A stretch of 64,000 bases of DNA from an uncultured Pelagibacteraceae bacterium (GTDB lineage Bacteria > Pseudomonadota > Alphaproteobacteria > Pelagibacterales > Pelagibacteraceae): positions 1 to 64,000 of the forward strand of contig CACNSD010000004.1 of NCBI GenBank assembly GCA_902623075.1, in the 5' to 3' direction. Both the position numbers and the translations under genes were made by a program. Within the stretch, counting starts at the first letter, position 1, and each line of letters opens with the position of its first letter. Under the pieces are notes generated by a model. It did not search any database, had not been told where the DNA came from, and saw only the letters and a list, made by a program, of their open reading frames with translations. This document shows, in pieces, positions 39,124 to 48,101 of the stretch.

Positions 39124-39600
39124 ATGGATAAAGAACCAATAACATTAAACGGATTAAATAAACTGAAGGAAGAGTTAATTTTTTTGAAAGAAAAAAAAAG
39201 ACCTGAAATTGTAGCTGCAATTGCAGAAGCAAGATCACATGGCGACCTTAAAGAAAATGCTGAATATCATGCGGCTAAAGAGGAACAATCTCACAACGAG
39301 GGAAGAATTAACGAAATAAACGACATTATTGCAAGAGCAAATGTTATCGATGTTACAAAATTAAACAATGAAGGAAAAGTAATTTTTGGATCAACAGTTT
39401 ATTTAGAGGATCTTGATACTGGTGAAAAAATTAATTATAAAATTGTTGGAAGAGATGAAGCAGATTTAAAACAAAAACTAATTTTTTTTCAATCACCTAT
39501 TGGCAAAGGTTTAATTGGAAAAAATAAAAGCGATCTAGTCGAAATAAATACGCCCTCTGGTGTAAAAAATTTTGAAATTAAAGACGTTAAATATATTTAA
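39124..39600 (+). CDS. greA: Transcription elongation factor GreA
   Basis: Rescues backtracked RNA polymerase. The N-terminal coiled coil (Leu-Lys-Glu-Glu-Leu-x3-Lys-x3-Arg-Pro) with the acidic tip Asp-Leu-Lys-Glu-Asn-Ala-Glu-Tyr, and the C-terminal FKBP-like domain with Gly-Lys-Gly-Leu-Ile-Gly-Lys, are present. I start at 39124 (Met-Asp-Lys-Glu-Pro-Ile-Thr), 4 bases after hemF; a longer frame from 39103 adds seven residues not typical of GreA. The TAA overlaps the cca stop by 4 bases (TTAA). Confidence 0.96.
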   Translation: MDKEPITLNGLNKLKEELIFLKEKKRPEIVAAIAEARSHGDLKENAEYHAAKEEQSHNEGRINEINDIIARANVIDVTKLNNEGKVIFGSTVYLEDLDTGEKINYKIVGRDEADLKQKLIFFQSPIGKGLIGKNKSDLVEINTPSGVKNFEIKDVKYI

Positions 39601-40871
39601 CTTTTCACTATTTGTTGTACTTGCATATCTGAAATTTGAAATCCGTTTTGAACCCAAGTTTCTTCGATCCTTTTTAATTTATTACCCAAAGTCTTACCCT
39701 CGGGAATTTGAAATTTAGACATTAACAAATCAGCCCCTATCGGCAAAGTTGGAACTTCTTTTTTTTTGTAAGTATCCATTAATATAATGAGTTTTTTTTC
39801 TACTGTATTTGAGGTAAAAATTTTAAAATTAATTATATCTATTACAGCCTGTCGCCCATTATAATAAAAGAATTTATTCAAATTTTTCTCTGTAAAGTTT
39901 TTTAGGGTTACTTTTTCTTTATAAAAAAGATCTATCAATTTTAATCTTTTCTGATCTTTTTTAGAGATTTTGAATTTATAAAGAAAATAATCAGTATTAT
40001 CAGTCCCATCAATCACTAAAAGCGCGATTAAGAATATAAAGTCAATTTTTAAAAAATTTTCTACAGCATAAGAATTTTGTTTTTTAAAATTTTTAATATT
40101 CTTTAATTGAGGGAAAATTATTTCTATTAGTTCTGAACTTTCTTTATCTTTGAACAATTTTAAAAATCCATTTGAACTAGTTATTTTTTTTAGTTCATCA
40201 ATTAACCTTTCAGATGATATATTTGAAATTCCATCAATATTTTTTTTTATATTTTTTATTATTTCTGGCTTGTGCTTATGATTTGAGTAATTTAAATAAA
40301 ATCTTACATACCTTAAGATACGTAAATAATCCTCTTGAATTCTTTTTTCTACATCTCCAATAAAATTAATATAACCTTCCTCTAAATCTTTTTTACCGTT
40401 AAATGGATCAAATAAATTACCATCGCCATCTGCATAAATTGAATTAATAGTAAAATCCCTTCTAGAAGCATCTTCCTTCCAATCTAAAGAGAATTCTACT
40501 TCAGCATGTCTTCCATCAGTTGAGACGTCCTTCCTTAAAGAAGTAATTTCATATTTATATTCGTCAATTGTTGCAGTTACAGTTCCGTGTTCGATTCCTG
40601 TTTCGTAATAACTTATTTTTTTGTTTTTAAGAGCTTCACAAACTTCTAGAGGGGTTAAATTTGTTGCTAAGTCAATATCATCAACCTTTTCTTTCTTTAT
40701 CACCTTTCTTACGCACCCACCTACATATCTAATTTCGCTTTTCTCTGAAAAATTATTAATTGCTTCAAAAATTTTATTTGCGGGTGTTGTTGATGTAATT
40801 TGTTTTAAATTTTGACTAATATAATCAAGATTTTTTGACCGGGAAAAAAATTTATCTAAAAAATTTTTCAT
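39597..40871 (-). CDS. cca: tRNA nucleotidyltransferase / poly(A) polymerase family (CCA-adding)
   Basis: Class II nucleotidyltransferase, 424 residues. Motifs: Arg-Tyr-Val-Gly-Gly-Cys-Val-Arg-Lys near 50, the metal site Asp-Ile-Asp-Leu-Ala near 67, Arg-Arg-Asp-Phe-Thr-Ile-Asn-Ser near 136, and [11 protein letters not shown] near 183. Most tRNAs here already encode CCA, so the enzyme mainly repairs ends; poly(A) addition is an alternative activity in the family. tRNA-Gln lies 3 bases upstream on the same strand. Confidence 0.93.
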   Translation of the reverse strand: MKNFLDKFFSRSKNLDYISQNLKQITSTTPANKIFEAINNFSEKSEIRYVGGCVRKVIKKEKVDDIDLATNLTPLEVCEALKNKKISYYETGIEHGTVTATIDEYKYEITSLRKDVSTDGRHAEVEFSLDWKEDASRRDFTINSIYADGDGNLFDPFNGKKDLEEGYINFIGDVEKRIQEDYLRILRYVRFYLNYSNHKHKPEIIKNIKKNIDGISNISSERLIDELKKITSSNGFLKLFKDKESSELIEIIFPQLKNIKNFKKQNSYAVENFLKIDFIFLIALLVIDGTDNTDYFLYKFKISKKDQKRLKLIDLFYKEKVTLKNFTEKNLNKFFYYNGRQAVIDIINFKIFTSNTVEKKLIILMDTYKKKEVPTLPIGADLLMSKFQIPEGKTLGNKLKRIEETWVQNGFQISDMQVQQIVKS

Positions 40872-40874
40872 AAG

Positions 40875-40948
40875 TGGCTGGGGCGCTAGGATTCGAACCT
40901 AGGATGCAGGTACCAAAAACCCGTGCCTTACCGCTTGGCTACGCCCCA
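40875..40948 (-). tRNA. tRNA-Gln (TTG)
   Basis: A 74-base cloverleaf with encoded CCA. Acceptor TGGGGCG/CGCCCCA, anticodon loop TTTTGGT (anticodon TTG), discriminator G and the weak first pair typical of glutamine tRNA, and canonical T-loop TTCGAAT. It directly precedes cca. Confidence 0.96.
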
Positions 40949-40981
40949 ATACTAGCTTCCTATAACATAAAAATATAAAAT

Positions 40982-41827
40982 TCATATAGTTTTTGCTGTA
41001 ACACACCAATAATTTTTATATTTTCTTTTAAATTTAGCTTTTGCCAATTTACAACTCTTTAATGAATTATAATAGGCAACAATTGTTGATCCTGAACCAG
41101 TCATTCTTACAAATAATGGATTATTTATACTTTCTAAAAACAACTTTATTTTTTTAAGTTTTGGATATTTTTTTAATGCTATTGTTTCAAGGGCATTTTG
41201 TTGATCAATCAAATATTTTACTCCAAACATGTTTTTTTTAGGTTTGTTATATTTTGATTTTGTATACTTTCGTACAGCAGAGTATATTTTTTTAGTTGAG
41301 CACCCAAAATCAGGCTTTACTAAAGTAGAGTAATATTTTGGAGTATTATAAATCTTTTTAATTCTGCCACCTGATGACAACACACAGCTCGATGAAATGG
41401 TCCCTAAAATAACATCAGAACCAACCAAGTCACAGATACTTCGAGTTTTTTGATGATCAGGATTAATAATTTTTTTTCTAACTAGATAATTAAACACACT
41501 AGCTGCATTCATCGATCCCCCACCCAACCCAGCTTCTTGGGGAATTAATTTTTTAATTTTAACTTTGAATTTTTTATTTTTTAATAAATTTTCTTTATCT
41601 AATATTTGAAATAATTTTTGAACAGTATTTTTTTTTCCAATTTTTTTTGAAAACTCTCCATAAAAAGAAATATGGTGTTTTTTTCCATTATGTTGATTGA
41701 TTGAAATAACATCATGAAGATCTATGAAACCAATTATACTTTCAATTTTATGTAAAACGTTTTTTTTCCCAGTAATATTTAAAGCTAAATTTAGCTTTGC
41801 ATTAGATTTTATTTTATTAATTTTCAT
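40982..41827 (-). CDS. ispE: 4-diphosphocytidyl-2-C-methyl-D-erythritol kinase
   Basis: GHMP kinase of the MEP isoprenoid pathway, 281 residues. Motifs: Ala-Lys-Leu-Asn-Leu-Ala-Leu near the N-terminus, the ATP loop Pro-x-Glu-Ala-Gly-Leu-Gly-Gly-Gly-Ser-Met-Asn-Ala-Ala near 90-105, and the C-terminal Met-Thr-Gly-Ser-Gly-Ser-Thr. It follows the TPR gene with no gap. Supplies precursors to the carotenoid genes at 54142-58441, together with ispH. Confidence 0.95.
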   Translation of the reverse strand: MKINKIKSNAKLNLALNITGKKNVLHKIESIIGFIDLHDVISINQHNGKKHHISFYGEFSKKIGKKNTVQKLFQILDKENLLKNKKFKVKIKKLIPQEAGLGGGSMNAASVFNYLVRKKIINPDHQKTRSICDLVGSDVILGTISSSCVLSSGGRIKKIYNTPKYYSTLVKPDFGCSTKKIYSAVRKYTKSKYNKPKKNMFGVKYLIDQQNALETIALKKYPKLKKIKLFLESINNPLFVRMTGSGSTIVAYYNSLKSCKLAKAKFKRKYKNYWCVTAKTI

Positions 41828-43513
41828 TTAGGAATTTATAAGACCCTCAATTACTTTAATATTGATTTTTTCTCTCATATCCTCTTCGGTATCTTCAAAA
41901 GTTAATACGTTCTTCCAAAAATATCTTGCTTGAATTTTTCGATTTAATTTCCATAAAATGTCACCATAATGATCATTCACGATTGGGTCATCTGGCATTA
42001 ATTCTACTGCTCTTTTTAAATACTTTTCTGCTTCTAAATAATCTTCTATTAAATAATAAGCCCATCCAATTGAATCAATAATATATGGATCATTGCTTTT
42101 TAAATCATATGCTCTTTTCAACATATCCATTGCTTCATTAATTTTATAATCACGCTCTAACCAAGAGTAAGCAAGGTAATTTAAAATATACGCATCGCTA
42201 GGATCAATTCTAAGTGCATGTAGTAAATCTTCATCTGACTTTACATAATTACCCATTCTTTCATAGCTTCCACCTCTACGATACAATACATCTGATTTAA
42301 TAAGTGAATTGTCATCCAGTGTTAAAATAATTTCTGTATAACGATCTATTGCCTTTTCATAATTTTTAGAATTTTTATAAAAATTAGCTAAATCAAAAAT
42401 CATTTTAATATTAGGATTTTCAATTTTATTAAATTTTAAATCTATGTATTTAATTCCATTTTCATAATCCTGCTCTTCAATAATTATTTGGGCTTCTTTT
42501 TTTACTCTAAACCAATAATAAAATTCATCTTTTTTTTTAAAGTTATTTAAGATCCTTTGTACTTTATCAAATTCACCATTAAGATAAAAATTTTCTGCAA
42601 CCAATGACAGATTAAATTCAAACTTAGGATTTAAATAGTTAGATAAATTTAAATAAAAATTTGATTTCTCAAAATTATCCTGAGAAGAATAAAGATTAGA
42701 GATTAAAAATAAAAACTCACTTACAAGATCATTATGATCTTTGCATGAAAAAATTTTTCCAAAATCATCGAATTTTTCTTTGTCTACCCAACTTTTACTT
42801 TGTGAAAGTAAAAGTGTTGAATTTATATAATCAATTTGTTCAACAACTAATCTTGCTTCATTTAATTTATTGTTATCAATTAAATAATTAAGATAAAAGA
42901 AAATGTATCTTGAATAGTCGCCTTGTTGATTATTTATTAAATTAAGAAAAAATGATGAAGTTCTTTTATCTTGAATATAACATCTTTGGAATGTCTCGGC
43001 TATAAGAGACAGGTTTCCAAAATTTTTTTTGTTATCTAATATTTTTTTATTTTTAAATGTATAAATGTACTGTTTTAGAGTTTCAAATATAACTAGGTTT
43101 ATCCTATCTTCATCTTGAAATTTTAAACTTTCTGTTAAATATTCATCAGCTTTTTTAAAATTATTTTTCTTTAAACTGTCAATTATTAAAATTATATAAG
43201 CATCATAAAAATCTGAGTTAGATTTATTTGTGTTGTTATTTAGTATGTTAATTGCTTGAGGTACTTTGTTATCTAAAACTAAAGAGTTAACATATCTTTT
43301 TAAATAACTGTCATGTTTGTTAATTAATACTTTGGTTAAGTTAAAAAATTTTAAAGCTTCAGAATTATCTTGATTTTCAAATGCAACAATTCCAGAAAAA
43401 TAATTTGATAAATCTCTTGAGTTGAAATCATTAAAAGTAGCACTTTTAGAATACAAAGGTGTCTGATAAGATATGAATATTAATAGTACTAATTTTAAAA
43501 ATTTTAGAAACAT
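41828..43513 (-). CDS. Exported TPR-repeat protein
   Basis: A 561-residue protein with an N-terminal signal peptide (about residues 1-22, hydrophobic, ending near Ser-Lys-Ser). Tetratricopeptide repeats are clearest from about 395 to 545, for example Ala-Tyr-Ile-Leu-Asn-Tyr-Leu-Ala-Tyr-Ser-Trp and Ile-Asp-Ser-Ile-Gly-Trp-Ala-Tyr. Likely a periplasmic or outer-membrane-associated scaffold; partner unknown. It sits directly before ispE, an order I recall from other alphaproteobacteria. Its promoter candidate (TTGATT 43543-43548, 17 bases, TAGTAT 43520-43525) is only 6 bases before the ATG. Confidence 0.85.
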   Translation of the reverse strand: MFLKFLKLVLLIFISYQTPLYSKSATFNDFNSRDLSNYFSGIVAFENQDNSEALKFFNLTKVLINKHDSYLKRYVNSLVLDNKVPQAINILNNNTNKSNSDFYDAYIILIIDSLKKNNFKKADEYLTESLKFQDEDRINLVIFETLKQYIYTFKNKKILDNKKNFGNLSLIAETFQRCYIQDKRTSSFFLNLINNQQGDYSRYIFFYLNYLIDNNKLNEARLVVEQIDYINSTLLLSQSKSWVDKEKFDDFGKIFSCKDHNDLVSEFLFLISNLYSSQDNFEKSNFYLNLSNYLNPKFEFNLSLVAENFYLNGEFDKVQRILNNFKKKDEFYYWFRVKKEAQIIIEEQDYENGIKYIDLKFNKIENPNIKMIFDLANFYKNSKNYEKAIDRYTEIILTLDDNSLIKSDVLYRRGGSYERMGNYVKSDEDLLHALRIDPSDAYILNYLAYSWLERDYKINEAMDMLKRAYDLKSNDPYIIDSIGWAYYLIEDYLEAEKYLKRAVELMPDDPIVNDHYGDILWKLNRKIQARYFWKNVLTFEDTEEDMREKINIKVIEGLINS

Positions 43514-43519
43514 GTGACC

Positions 43520-43548
43520 ATACTATGACTAAAAAAGTGATAAATCAA
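43520..43548 (-). promoter_or_regulatory. Candidate promoter of the TPR-ispE unit, inside the divergent gene
   Basis: TTGATT (43543-43548), 17 bases, TAGTAT (43520-43525) on the minus strand, 6 bases before the ATG at 43513. Most of it lies within the first codons of the divergent glycosylase gene that starts at 43525. Confidence 0.3.
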
Positions 43549-44244
43549 AATACCAAATTAAACCAAGAACTAATTAATACTATTGAACCGAAATTTATAT
43601 TTGCTGATAAGCCAATAAATAGATTTAATATTTTGGAAACGAACAATGGCACTCTGCAAATTAATAAAGAAGAATTACTAAAAAATTTAAAAGATCAAAT
43701 AAATTCAATTGAAAATTGTAAATTGAAAGAAAATTCAAACAAAATTATTTTAGGTGAGGGAAATATAAATAGCCCTTTAATGTTAATTGGAGAGTCTCCT
43801 GGGGCTGAAGAAGAAAAATTGGGTGTCCCATTTAGAGGTGAAGTGGGCGAACTTCTTAACAAAATGCTTATAGCCATCAATATTAAGAGACAAAATATTT
43901 ACACTAGTTATGCAATCAATTTTAGACCACCTGATGACAGAAAACCAACTTCCACTGAAATTAAAAGATACTCAGTATTTTTAAAGGAGCATATATCGAT
44001 TATAAATCCAAAGATTATTGTTTTGATGGGTAGTTCGGCAATGGAGGCTATAACAGGAATAAGCGAAAAAATAACTACTGAAAGAGGACATTGGAAGGAA
44101 GTGATTTTAAAAAATAAAACATTCCCTTTAATGATAACTTTTAATCCATCTTATTTAATCCGATTTCCAGAAAATAAAAAACACTCATGGGAAGATTTAA
44201 AAAAAATTAGAGACAAAATTAAAGATCTAAAGTTAAAAATTTGA
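43525..44244 (+). CDS. Uracil-DNA glycosylase, family 4-like, lacking Fe-S ligands
   Basis: A 239-residue member of the UDG superfamily. Motif 1 is Gly89-Glu-Ser-Pro-Gly-Ala-Glu-Glu, followed by Gly-Val-Pro-Phe-Arg-Gly-Glu; Arg-Pro-Pro is at 134-136; motif 2 is Thr-Phe-Asn-Pro-Ser-Tyr-Leu at 205-211, with Asn where His is usual. Family-4 enzymes carry an iron-sulfur cluster on four Cys. Here the whole protein has one Cys (65): Phe133 stands at the usual Cys-Arg-Pro-Pro position and Tyr149 at the fourth ligand. The first 60 residues are an unconserved leader. It overlaps rnhB by one base. Confidence 0.85.
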   Translation: MTKKVINQNTKLNQELINTIEPKFIFADKPINRFNILETNNGTLQINKEELLKNLKDQINSIENCKLKENSNKIILGEGNINSPLMLIGESPGAEEEKLGVPFRGEVGELLNKMLIAINIKRQNIYTSYAINFRPPDDRKPTSTEIKRYSVFLKEHISIINPKIIVLMGSSAMEAITGISEKITTERGHWKEVILKNKTFPLMITFNPSYLIRFPENKKHSWEDLKKIRDKIKDLKLKI

Positions 44245-44804
44245 TGAAGGTGATTGCTGGGGTTGATGAGGTTGGCAGAGGAAGTTTGATTGGGCCTGTT
44301 TTTGCTTCAGCAGTAATTTTAAAAAAATCAATTAATCCTAAATTATTAAAAGATTCAAAATCATTAAGTAGAAAAGAGAGAGAGTATCTATGTACATATA
44401 TAAAAAAAAATTCTACTTGGTCTATAGGCAAAGCTTCTGTCAGAGAAATAGAAAAATTGAACATACTACAAGCAAGTTTGCTAGCTATGAAAAGAGCTAT
44501 CAAAAAACTTAAGAAAAAACCAACACACGTTCTGATAGATGGAAACAAAACTCCAGAATTAAAAAATTATAATTTAAAATCAGTTATAAAAGGAGATAAA
44601 AAAGTCCCTTCTATTTCGGCAGCCTCTATAATTGCAAAAGTATCAAGAGATAAATTTATAACTACGTTATCAAAAATAAATAAAGGATACGACTGGGATA
44701 AAAACTTTGGGTACGGAACAAGACAGCATCTAAAAGCATTAAAAAAATTAGGTATTACCAAACATCATAGAAAAACTTTTTCACCAATATCTAAAATAAA
44801 TTAA
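44244..44804 (+). CDS. rnhB: Ribonuclease HII
   Basis: Removes ribonucleotides from DNA, 186 residues. Active-site Asp8-Glu9 in Gly-Val-Asp-Glu-Val-Gly-Arg-Gly, Asp in Asp-Ser-Lys-x-Leu-Ser, Val-Leu-Ile-Asp-Gly-Asn, and Ser-Ile-Ser-Ala-Ala-Ser-Ile-Ile-Ala-Lys-Val-x-Arg-Asp. I start at the ATG at 44244, overlapping the glycosylase TGA, and not at the TTG one codon earlier. Confidence 0.96.
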   Translation: MKVIAGVDEVGRGSLIGPVFASAVILKKSINPKLLKDSKSLSRKEREYLCTYIKKNSTWSIGKASVREIEKLNILQASLLAMKRAIKKLKKKPTHVLIDGNKTPELKNYNLKSVIKGDKKVPSISAASIIAKVSRDKFITTLSKINKGYDWDKNFGYGTRQHLKALKKLGITKHHRKTFSPISKIN

Positions 44805-44843
44805 TACTATATCTAGTTACCACCTAATTCAGAAACACTAATC

Positions 44844-44896
44844 GAATCCAAATTTTTCAATCTGAGGTTGACCATAGAATCCATTTGGAGTCTAAT
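44844..44896 (+). promoter_or_regulatory. ccrM promoter with three GANTC sites
   Basis: -35 TTGACC (44868-44873), 17 bases, -10 TCTAAT (44891-44896), then 12 bases to the ATG. GANTC sites lie at 44844-44848 (upstream of -35), 44877-44881 (inside the spacer) and 44888-44892 (overlapping the first two -10 bases). In Caulobacter the ccrM promoter also carries GANTC sites whose methylation affects expression, so self-control is plausible here. Confidence 0.6.
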
Positions 44897-44908
44897 TAAT
44901 CTTTACAA

Positions 44909-45979
44909 ATGAAAACTGATTTTAAAAATAAAATAATTAATGGAGATAGTCTTGAGGAATTAAAAAAAATTCCACGTGAAACATTTGATTTAATTTTTGC
45001 TGATCCACCTTACAACTTACAATTAAAAAGTGAATTAACAAGACCGGATAGATCAAAAGTAAGTGCAGTAAATGATAAGTGGGATCAATTTGCAAATTTT
45101 AAAAAATATGATCATTTCACTTATGCATGGCTTAGTGAATGTAAAAGAATTTTAAAAAAAGATGGAGCAATATGGGTTATAGGAAGTTATCATAATATTT
45201 TTAGAGTTGGAACAGCAATCCAAAATTTAGGATTCTGGATTTTAAACGATGTCATTTGGAATAAAAATAATCCAATGCCTAACTTTAGAGGAACACGTTT
45301 TACTAACGCTCATGAAACTTTAATATGGGCATCTAAAAGTGAAAAATCTAAATACACATTCAATTATCAATCTTTAAAATGTTTAAATGATGATTTACAA
45401 ATGAGATCTAATTGGGATCTTCCAATATGCAATGGTTCTGAAAGACTTAAAAAGGATGGAAAAAAAATTCACTCTACACAAAAACCAGAAGCATTATTAC
45501 ATAGAATTTTACTAGCTACATCTAATAAAAATGACCTCATACTTGATCCTTTTTTAGGATCAGGAACAACAGCTACGGTAGCAAAAAAACTAGGAAGAAA
45601 TTATTTTGGAATAGAAAAAGAAAAAAATTATTTTAAAGCTGCTAAGCAACGATTAAAGAATACAAAACCTATTGAGGACGATTTGTTAGATACGCTTAAA
45701 AATAATAGATCAAAACCAAGAATTCCTTTTGGTTCACTAGTAGAGCTTGGAATAATTAAACCTGGAACAAATATTTTTGATAATAAGAAAAAAATAACAG
45801 CCAGAATTATGGCTGATGGTAGTATAAAACATAATCAAGCAGAGGGATCTATACACAAAGTTGCGGCTACTATTTTAGGAGCTGAAAGTTGCAATGGATG
45901 GACTTTTTGGCACTATGATATCAATGGAAGAACCTATCCAATAAATCATCTAAGACAAAGATTAATTTCTAAAAACTAA
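44909..45979 (+). CDS. ccrM: Adenine DNA methyltransferase, CcrM type (GANTC)
   Basis: Beta-class N6-adenine methyltransferase, 356 residues. Catalytic Asp-Pro-Pro-Tyr-Asn-Leu near residues 31-36, the SAM motif Asp-Pro-Phe-Leu-Gly-Ser-Gly-Thr-Thr near 212, and the C-terminal CcrM-type domain of about 90 residues (Gly-x-Ile-x-Pro-Gly-x3-Phe, Ala-Asp-Gly-Ser-Ile). No restriction gene is next to it. CcrM marks newly replicated DNA and times transcription in alphaproteobacteria. Its TAA overlaps the TAG of the convergent flavoprotein gene by 4 bases. Confidence 0.95.
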   Translation: MKTDFKNKIINGDSLEELKKIPRETFDLIFADPPYNLQLKSELTRPDRSKVSAVNDKWDQFANFKKYDHFTYAWLSECKRILKKDGAIWVIGSYHNIFRVGTAIQNLGFWILNDVIWNKNNPMPNFRGTRFTNAHETLIWASKSEKSKYTFNYQSLKCLNDDLQMRSNWDLPICNGSERLKKDGKKIHSTQKPEALLHRILLATSNKNDLILDPFLGSGTTATVAKKLGRNYFGIEKEKNYFKAAKQRLKNTKPIEDDLLDTLKNNRSKPRIPFGSLVELGIIKPGTNIFDNKKKITARIMADGSIKHNQAEGSIHKVAATILGAESCNGWTFWHYDINGRTYPINHLRQRLISKN

Positions 45980-47121
45980 TTTTTATAAATTTTACCTAAA
46001 TAACTTTCTAAAAAATTTTCATTTTTAACTAAATATTTCATTAAAATATTTCTGAAAAAAGTCATCACTGGATTTGATAAATGAAAAGCAAATTGATTAA
46101 AATTAGATCTACGATTAATCATTTTTACTCTTTTTGTTCTCATATAAAAAAAATCATTATTATTTAATATGCTTTCATATAATTCGTGAGCTCCTTCAAT
46201 TGATTGTGAAGCACCCTGAGCAAATGAAGGAGGAAACGTAAAAAAAGCATCACCTATTAAAAAAGTATTATTTGCTGGTTTGATAAAATTTTTACTTACG
46301 AAAACTGGAAATAATTTAATATTTTGGATTTTTTCAAAAATCATTTTGGGGATTTTTTTTGATAATTTGTTTTTAATATTTTCTATAAAATAATTTTCGT
46401 CAAAAAGTTTATGATTTTTTTGCTCATTTGAATTTAATTTGTATTTTAATATTCCAATAAAATTTAAATTCTCATATTTATCTAAAGGATAAACTACGTA
46501 ATGAAAATCTGATCCTAAAAATAATGAAATATTTTCATCGCATATATTTTGATGATTTTCCTTTGATATATTACCTCTAATAGCAATAAAATTATTATAA
46601 ATTGCATTAGATTTATTCGCAGAAATTAGTGACCTACCTTTAGAAAATACTCCATCAGAAATAATTAAATAATCACATGTTTTTTTTTCTCCATTATTAA
46701 ATGTTAGATTTGTAATATCTTTTCCATATTCTATTTGATTAATACTATAGTTATATTTGATTATTTCATCTCCAAGTCCGTCTATCAAAAACTGAAACAA
46801 TTTTGATCTTTTTAATGCTGTATATTTGCAATTTTCTAAATTAAATTTTGAAATTTCCAAATCACAAATTTTTTTTGAATTTTTTAGATCATAAAAATCA
46901 ATTTTCTTAGGATGAAACTTTTCCTCCTCTGTTAATGAGTCAAAACCTATTTTATTTAAATGTGCTACACTATTTACTGATAACTGTATTCCATATCCCT
47001 CATTACTTCCTATTAAATTTTTTTTTTCGTAAATTGTAACTTTATAATCTTTGTTACCTTTAAATAAATTCGCTAAATACAAACCTGAAATACCCGCTCC
47101 TATAATTGCGACGCTTTTCAT
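45976..47121 (-). CDS. FAD-dependent aromatic monooxygenase, group A
   Basis: A 381-residue flavoprotein. Gly-Ala-Gly-Ile-Ser-Gly binds FAD at 8-13, the Asp-Gly motif (Ile-Ser-Asp-Gly-Val-Phe-Ser) is near 157, and Gly-Asp-Ala near 290 completes the set; Ala-Gln-Gly-Ala-Ser-Gln-Ser-Ile-Glu-Gly follows. This is the UbiH/p-hydroxybenzoate or salicylate hydroxylase superfamily. A ubiquinone hydroxylase is a possible role but the substrate cannot be read from the sequence. It overlaps the mutY stop by 4 bases. Confidence 0.85.
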   Translation of the reverse strand: MKSVAIIGAGISGLYLANLFKGNKDYKVTIYEKKNLIGSNEGYGIQLSVNSVAHLNKIGFDSLTEEEKFHPKKIDFYDLKNSKKICDLEISKFNLENCKYTALKRSKLFQFLIDGLGDEIIKYNYSINQIEYGKDITNLTFNNGEKKTCDYLIISDGVFSKGRSLISANKSNAIYNNFIAIRGNISKENHQNICDENISLFLGSDFHYVVYPLDKYENLNFIGILKYKLNSNEQKNHKLFDENYFIENIKNKLSKKIPKMIFEKIQNIKLFPVFVSKNFIKPANNTFLIGDAFFTFPPSFAQGASQSIEGAHELYESILNNNDFFYMRTKRVKMINRRSNFNQFAFHLSNPVMTFFRNILMKYLVKNENFLESYLGKIYKN

Positions 47122-48101
47122 TTATGATTTTCTAAATAATTTACAATCTTTTTTGTAAAAGTAGGCAAAGTGTAATTATGTAAATTTTTAGGGTCTATCC
47201 AATTTTGTGTGGTTACTGGTTTAACTTCATTATTATATTCTACTTTAATATTCATATTCATATTTGATAATTTGATATTTAGATCCTTATTAAAATTTTT
47301 TGGTTTGATAATTTCTTGCATAGGAAAAATATCAAAATTTTTTAAAAAATTAAATTCAGTATTTTTAATTAATAAATATTTTTGATTTTTTTTAAAAACT
47401 TTAAGAAGATAATACTTATCTTTATTTTTTTTCTTTATTTTATTTAAAACAAAATCTTTCTTTTTAAGAGATATGCACTTGACTGATATTGGACATTGAT
47501 CACAATTTGGATTAATAGGCTTACAAATTAACGCTCCAAGTTCCATTAAAGCTTGGGCATAATCACTTGATCTTGTTGTCAAACCAAATATTTTTTTTTC
47601 TTCATGCAAGTTTTCTTTCGTAATTTGATGTTCTTTTTTCAAGTACAAATACCTCTTGAGAACTCTCTCAATATTTCCATCTAAAGGAATATATGGTTTA
47701 TTAAAAGCTATAGCTGAAATTGCGCTAGCCGTATAATCGCCGATACCTGGTAATGATTTTAATTCTAAAAAATTACTTGGTATATTTTTATTAAAATCTT
47801 TGATTACAACTTGAGCTGTTTTTTTTAGATTTCTTACTCTTGAATAATAACCTAAACCCTCCCACAATTTTACTAATTTTTGATCATCAAAAGTTGCTAG
47901 TGTTTCTAGATCTGGAATATTTTTAATAAATTTTTTAAAATAAGGTATTACAGTAGCAACCTGTGTTTGCTGTAACATAAACTCACTTACCAAAGTATAA
48001 TATTGTTTTTTTTTACTAGAAACTTGTTTTCTCCAAGGTAGCGTTCGCTTATTAATATCATACCAATTAAGAATTTTATTTGCTATTATCTGATTATTCA
48101 T
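47118..48101 (-). CDS. mutY: A/G-specific adenine DNA glycosylase
   Basis: Removes A mispaired with 8-oxoG. Motifs: helix-hairpin-helix Leu-Pro-Gly-Ile-Gly-Asp-Tyr-Thr-Ala, catalytic Asp in Pro-Leu-Asp-Gly-Asn, and a complete iron-sulfur loop Cys-x6-Cys-x2-Cys-x5-Cys, in contrast to the ligand-poor glycosylase at 43525. The C-terminal Nudix-like domain is present but weak. I start at 48101 (Met-Asn-Asn-Gln); a longer frame from 48146 would add 15 residues and overlap the divergent gene. 327 residues. Confidence 0.95.
   Translation of the reverse strand: MNNQIIANKILNWYDINKRTLPWRKQVSSKKKQYYTLVSEFMLQQTQVATVIPYFKKFIKNIPDLETLATFDDQKLVKLWEGLGYYSRVRNLKKTAQVVIKDFNKNIPSNFLELKSLPGIGDYTASAISAIAFNKPYIPLDGNIERVLKRYLYLKKEHQITKENLHEEKKIFGLTTRSSDYAQALMELGALICKPINPNCDQCPISVKCISLKKKDFVLNKIKKKNKDKYYLLKVFKKNQKYLLIKNTEFNFLKNFDIFPMQEIIKPKNFNKDLNIKLSNMNMNIKVEYNNEVKPVTTQNWIDPKNLHNYTLPTFTKKIVNYLENHK

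Noticed and set aside
44219-44548. Open frame of 109 codons on the minus strand
   Set aside because: Antisense to rnhB and the end of the glycosylase gene; no conserved features.
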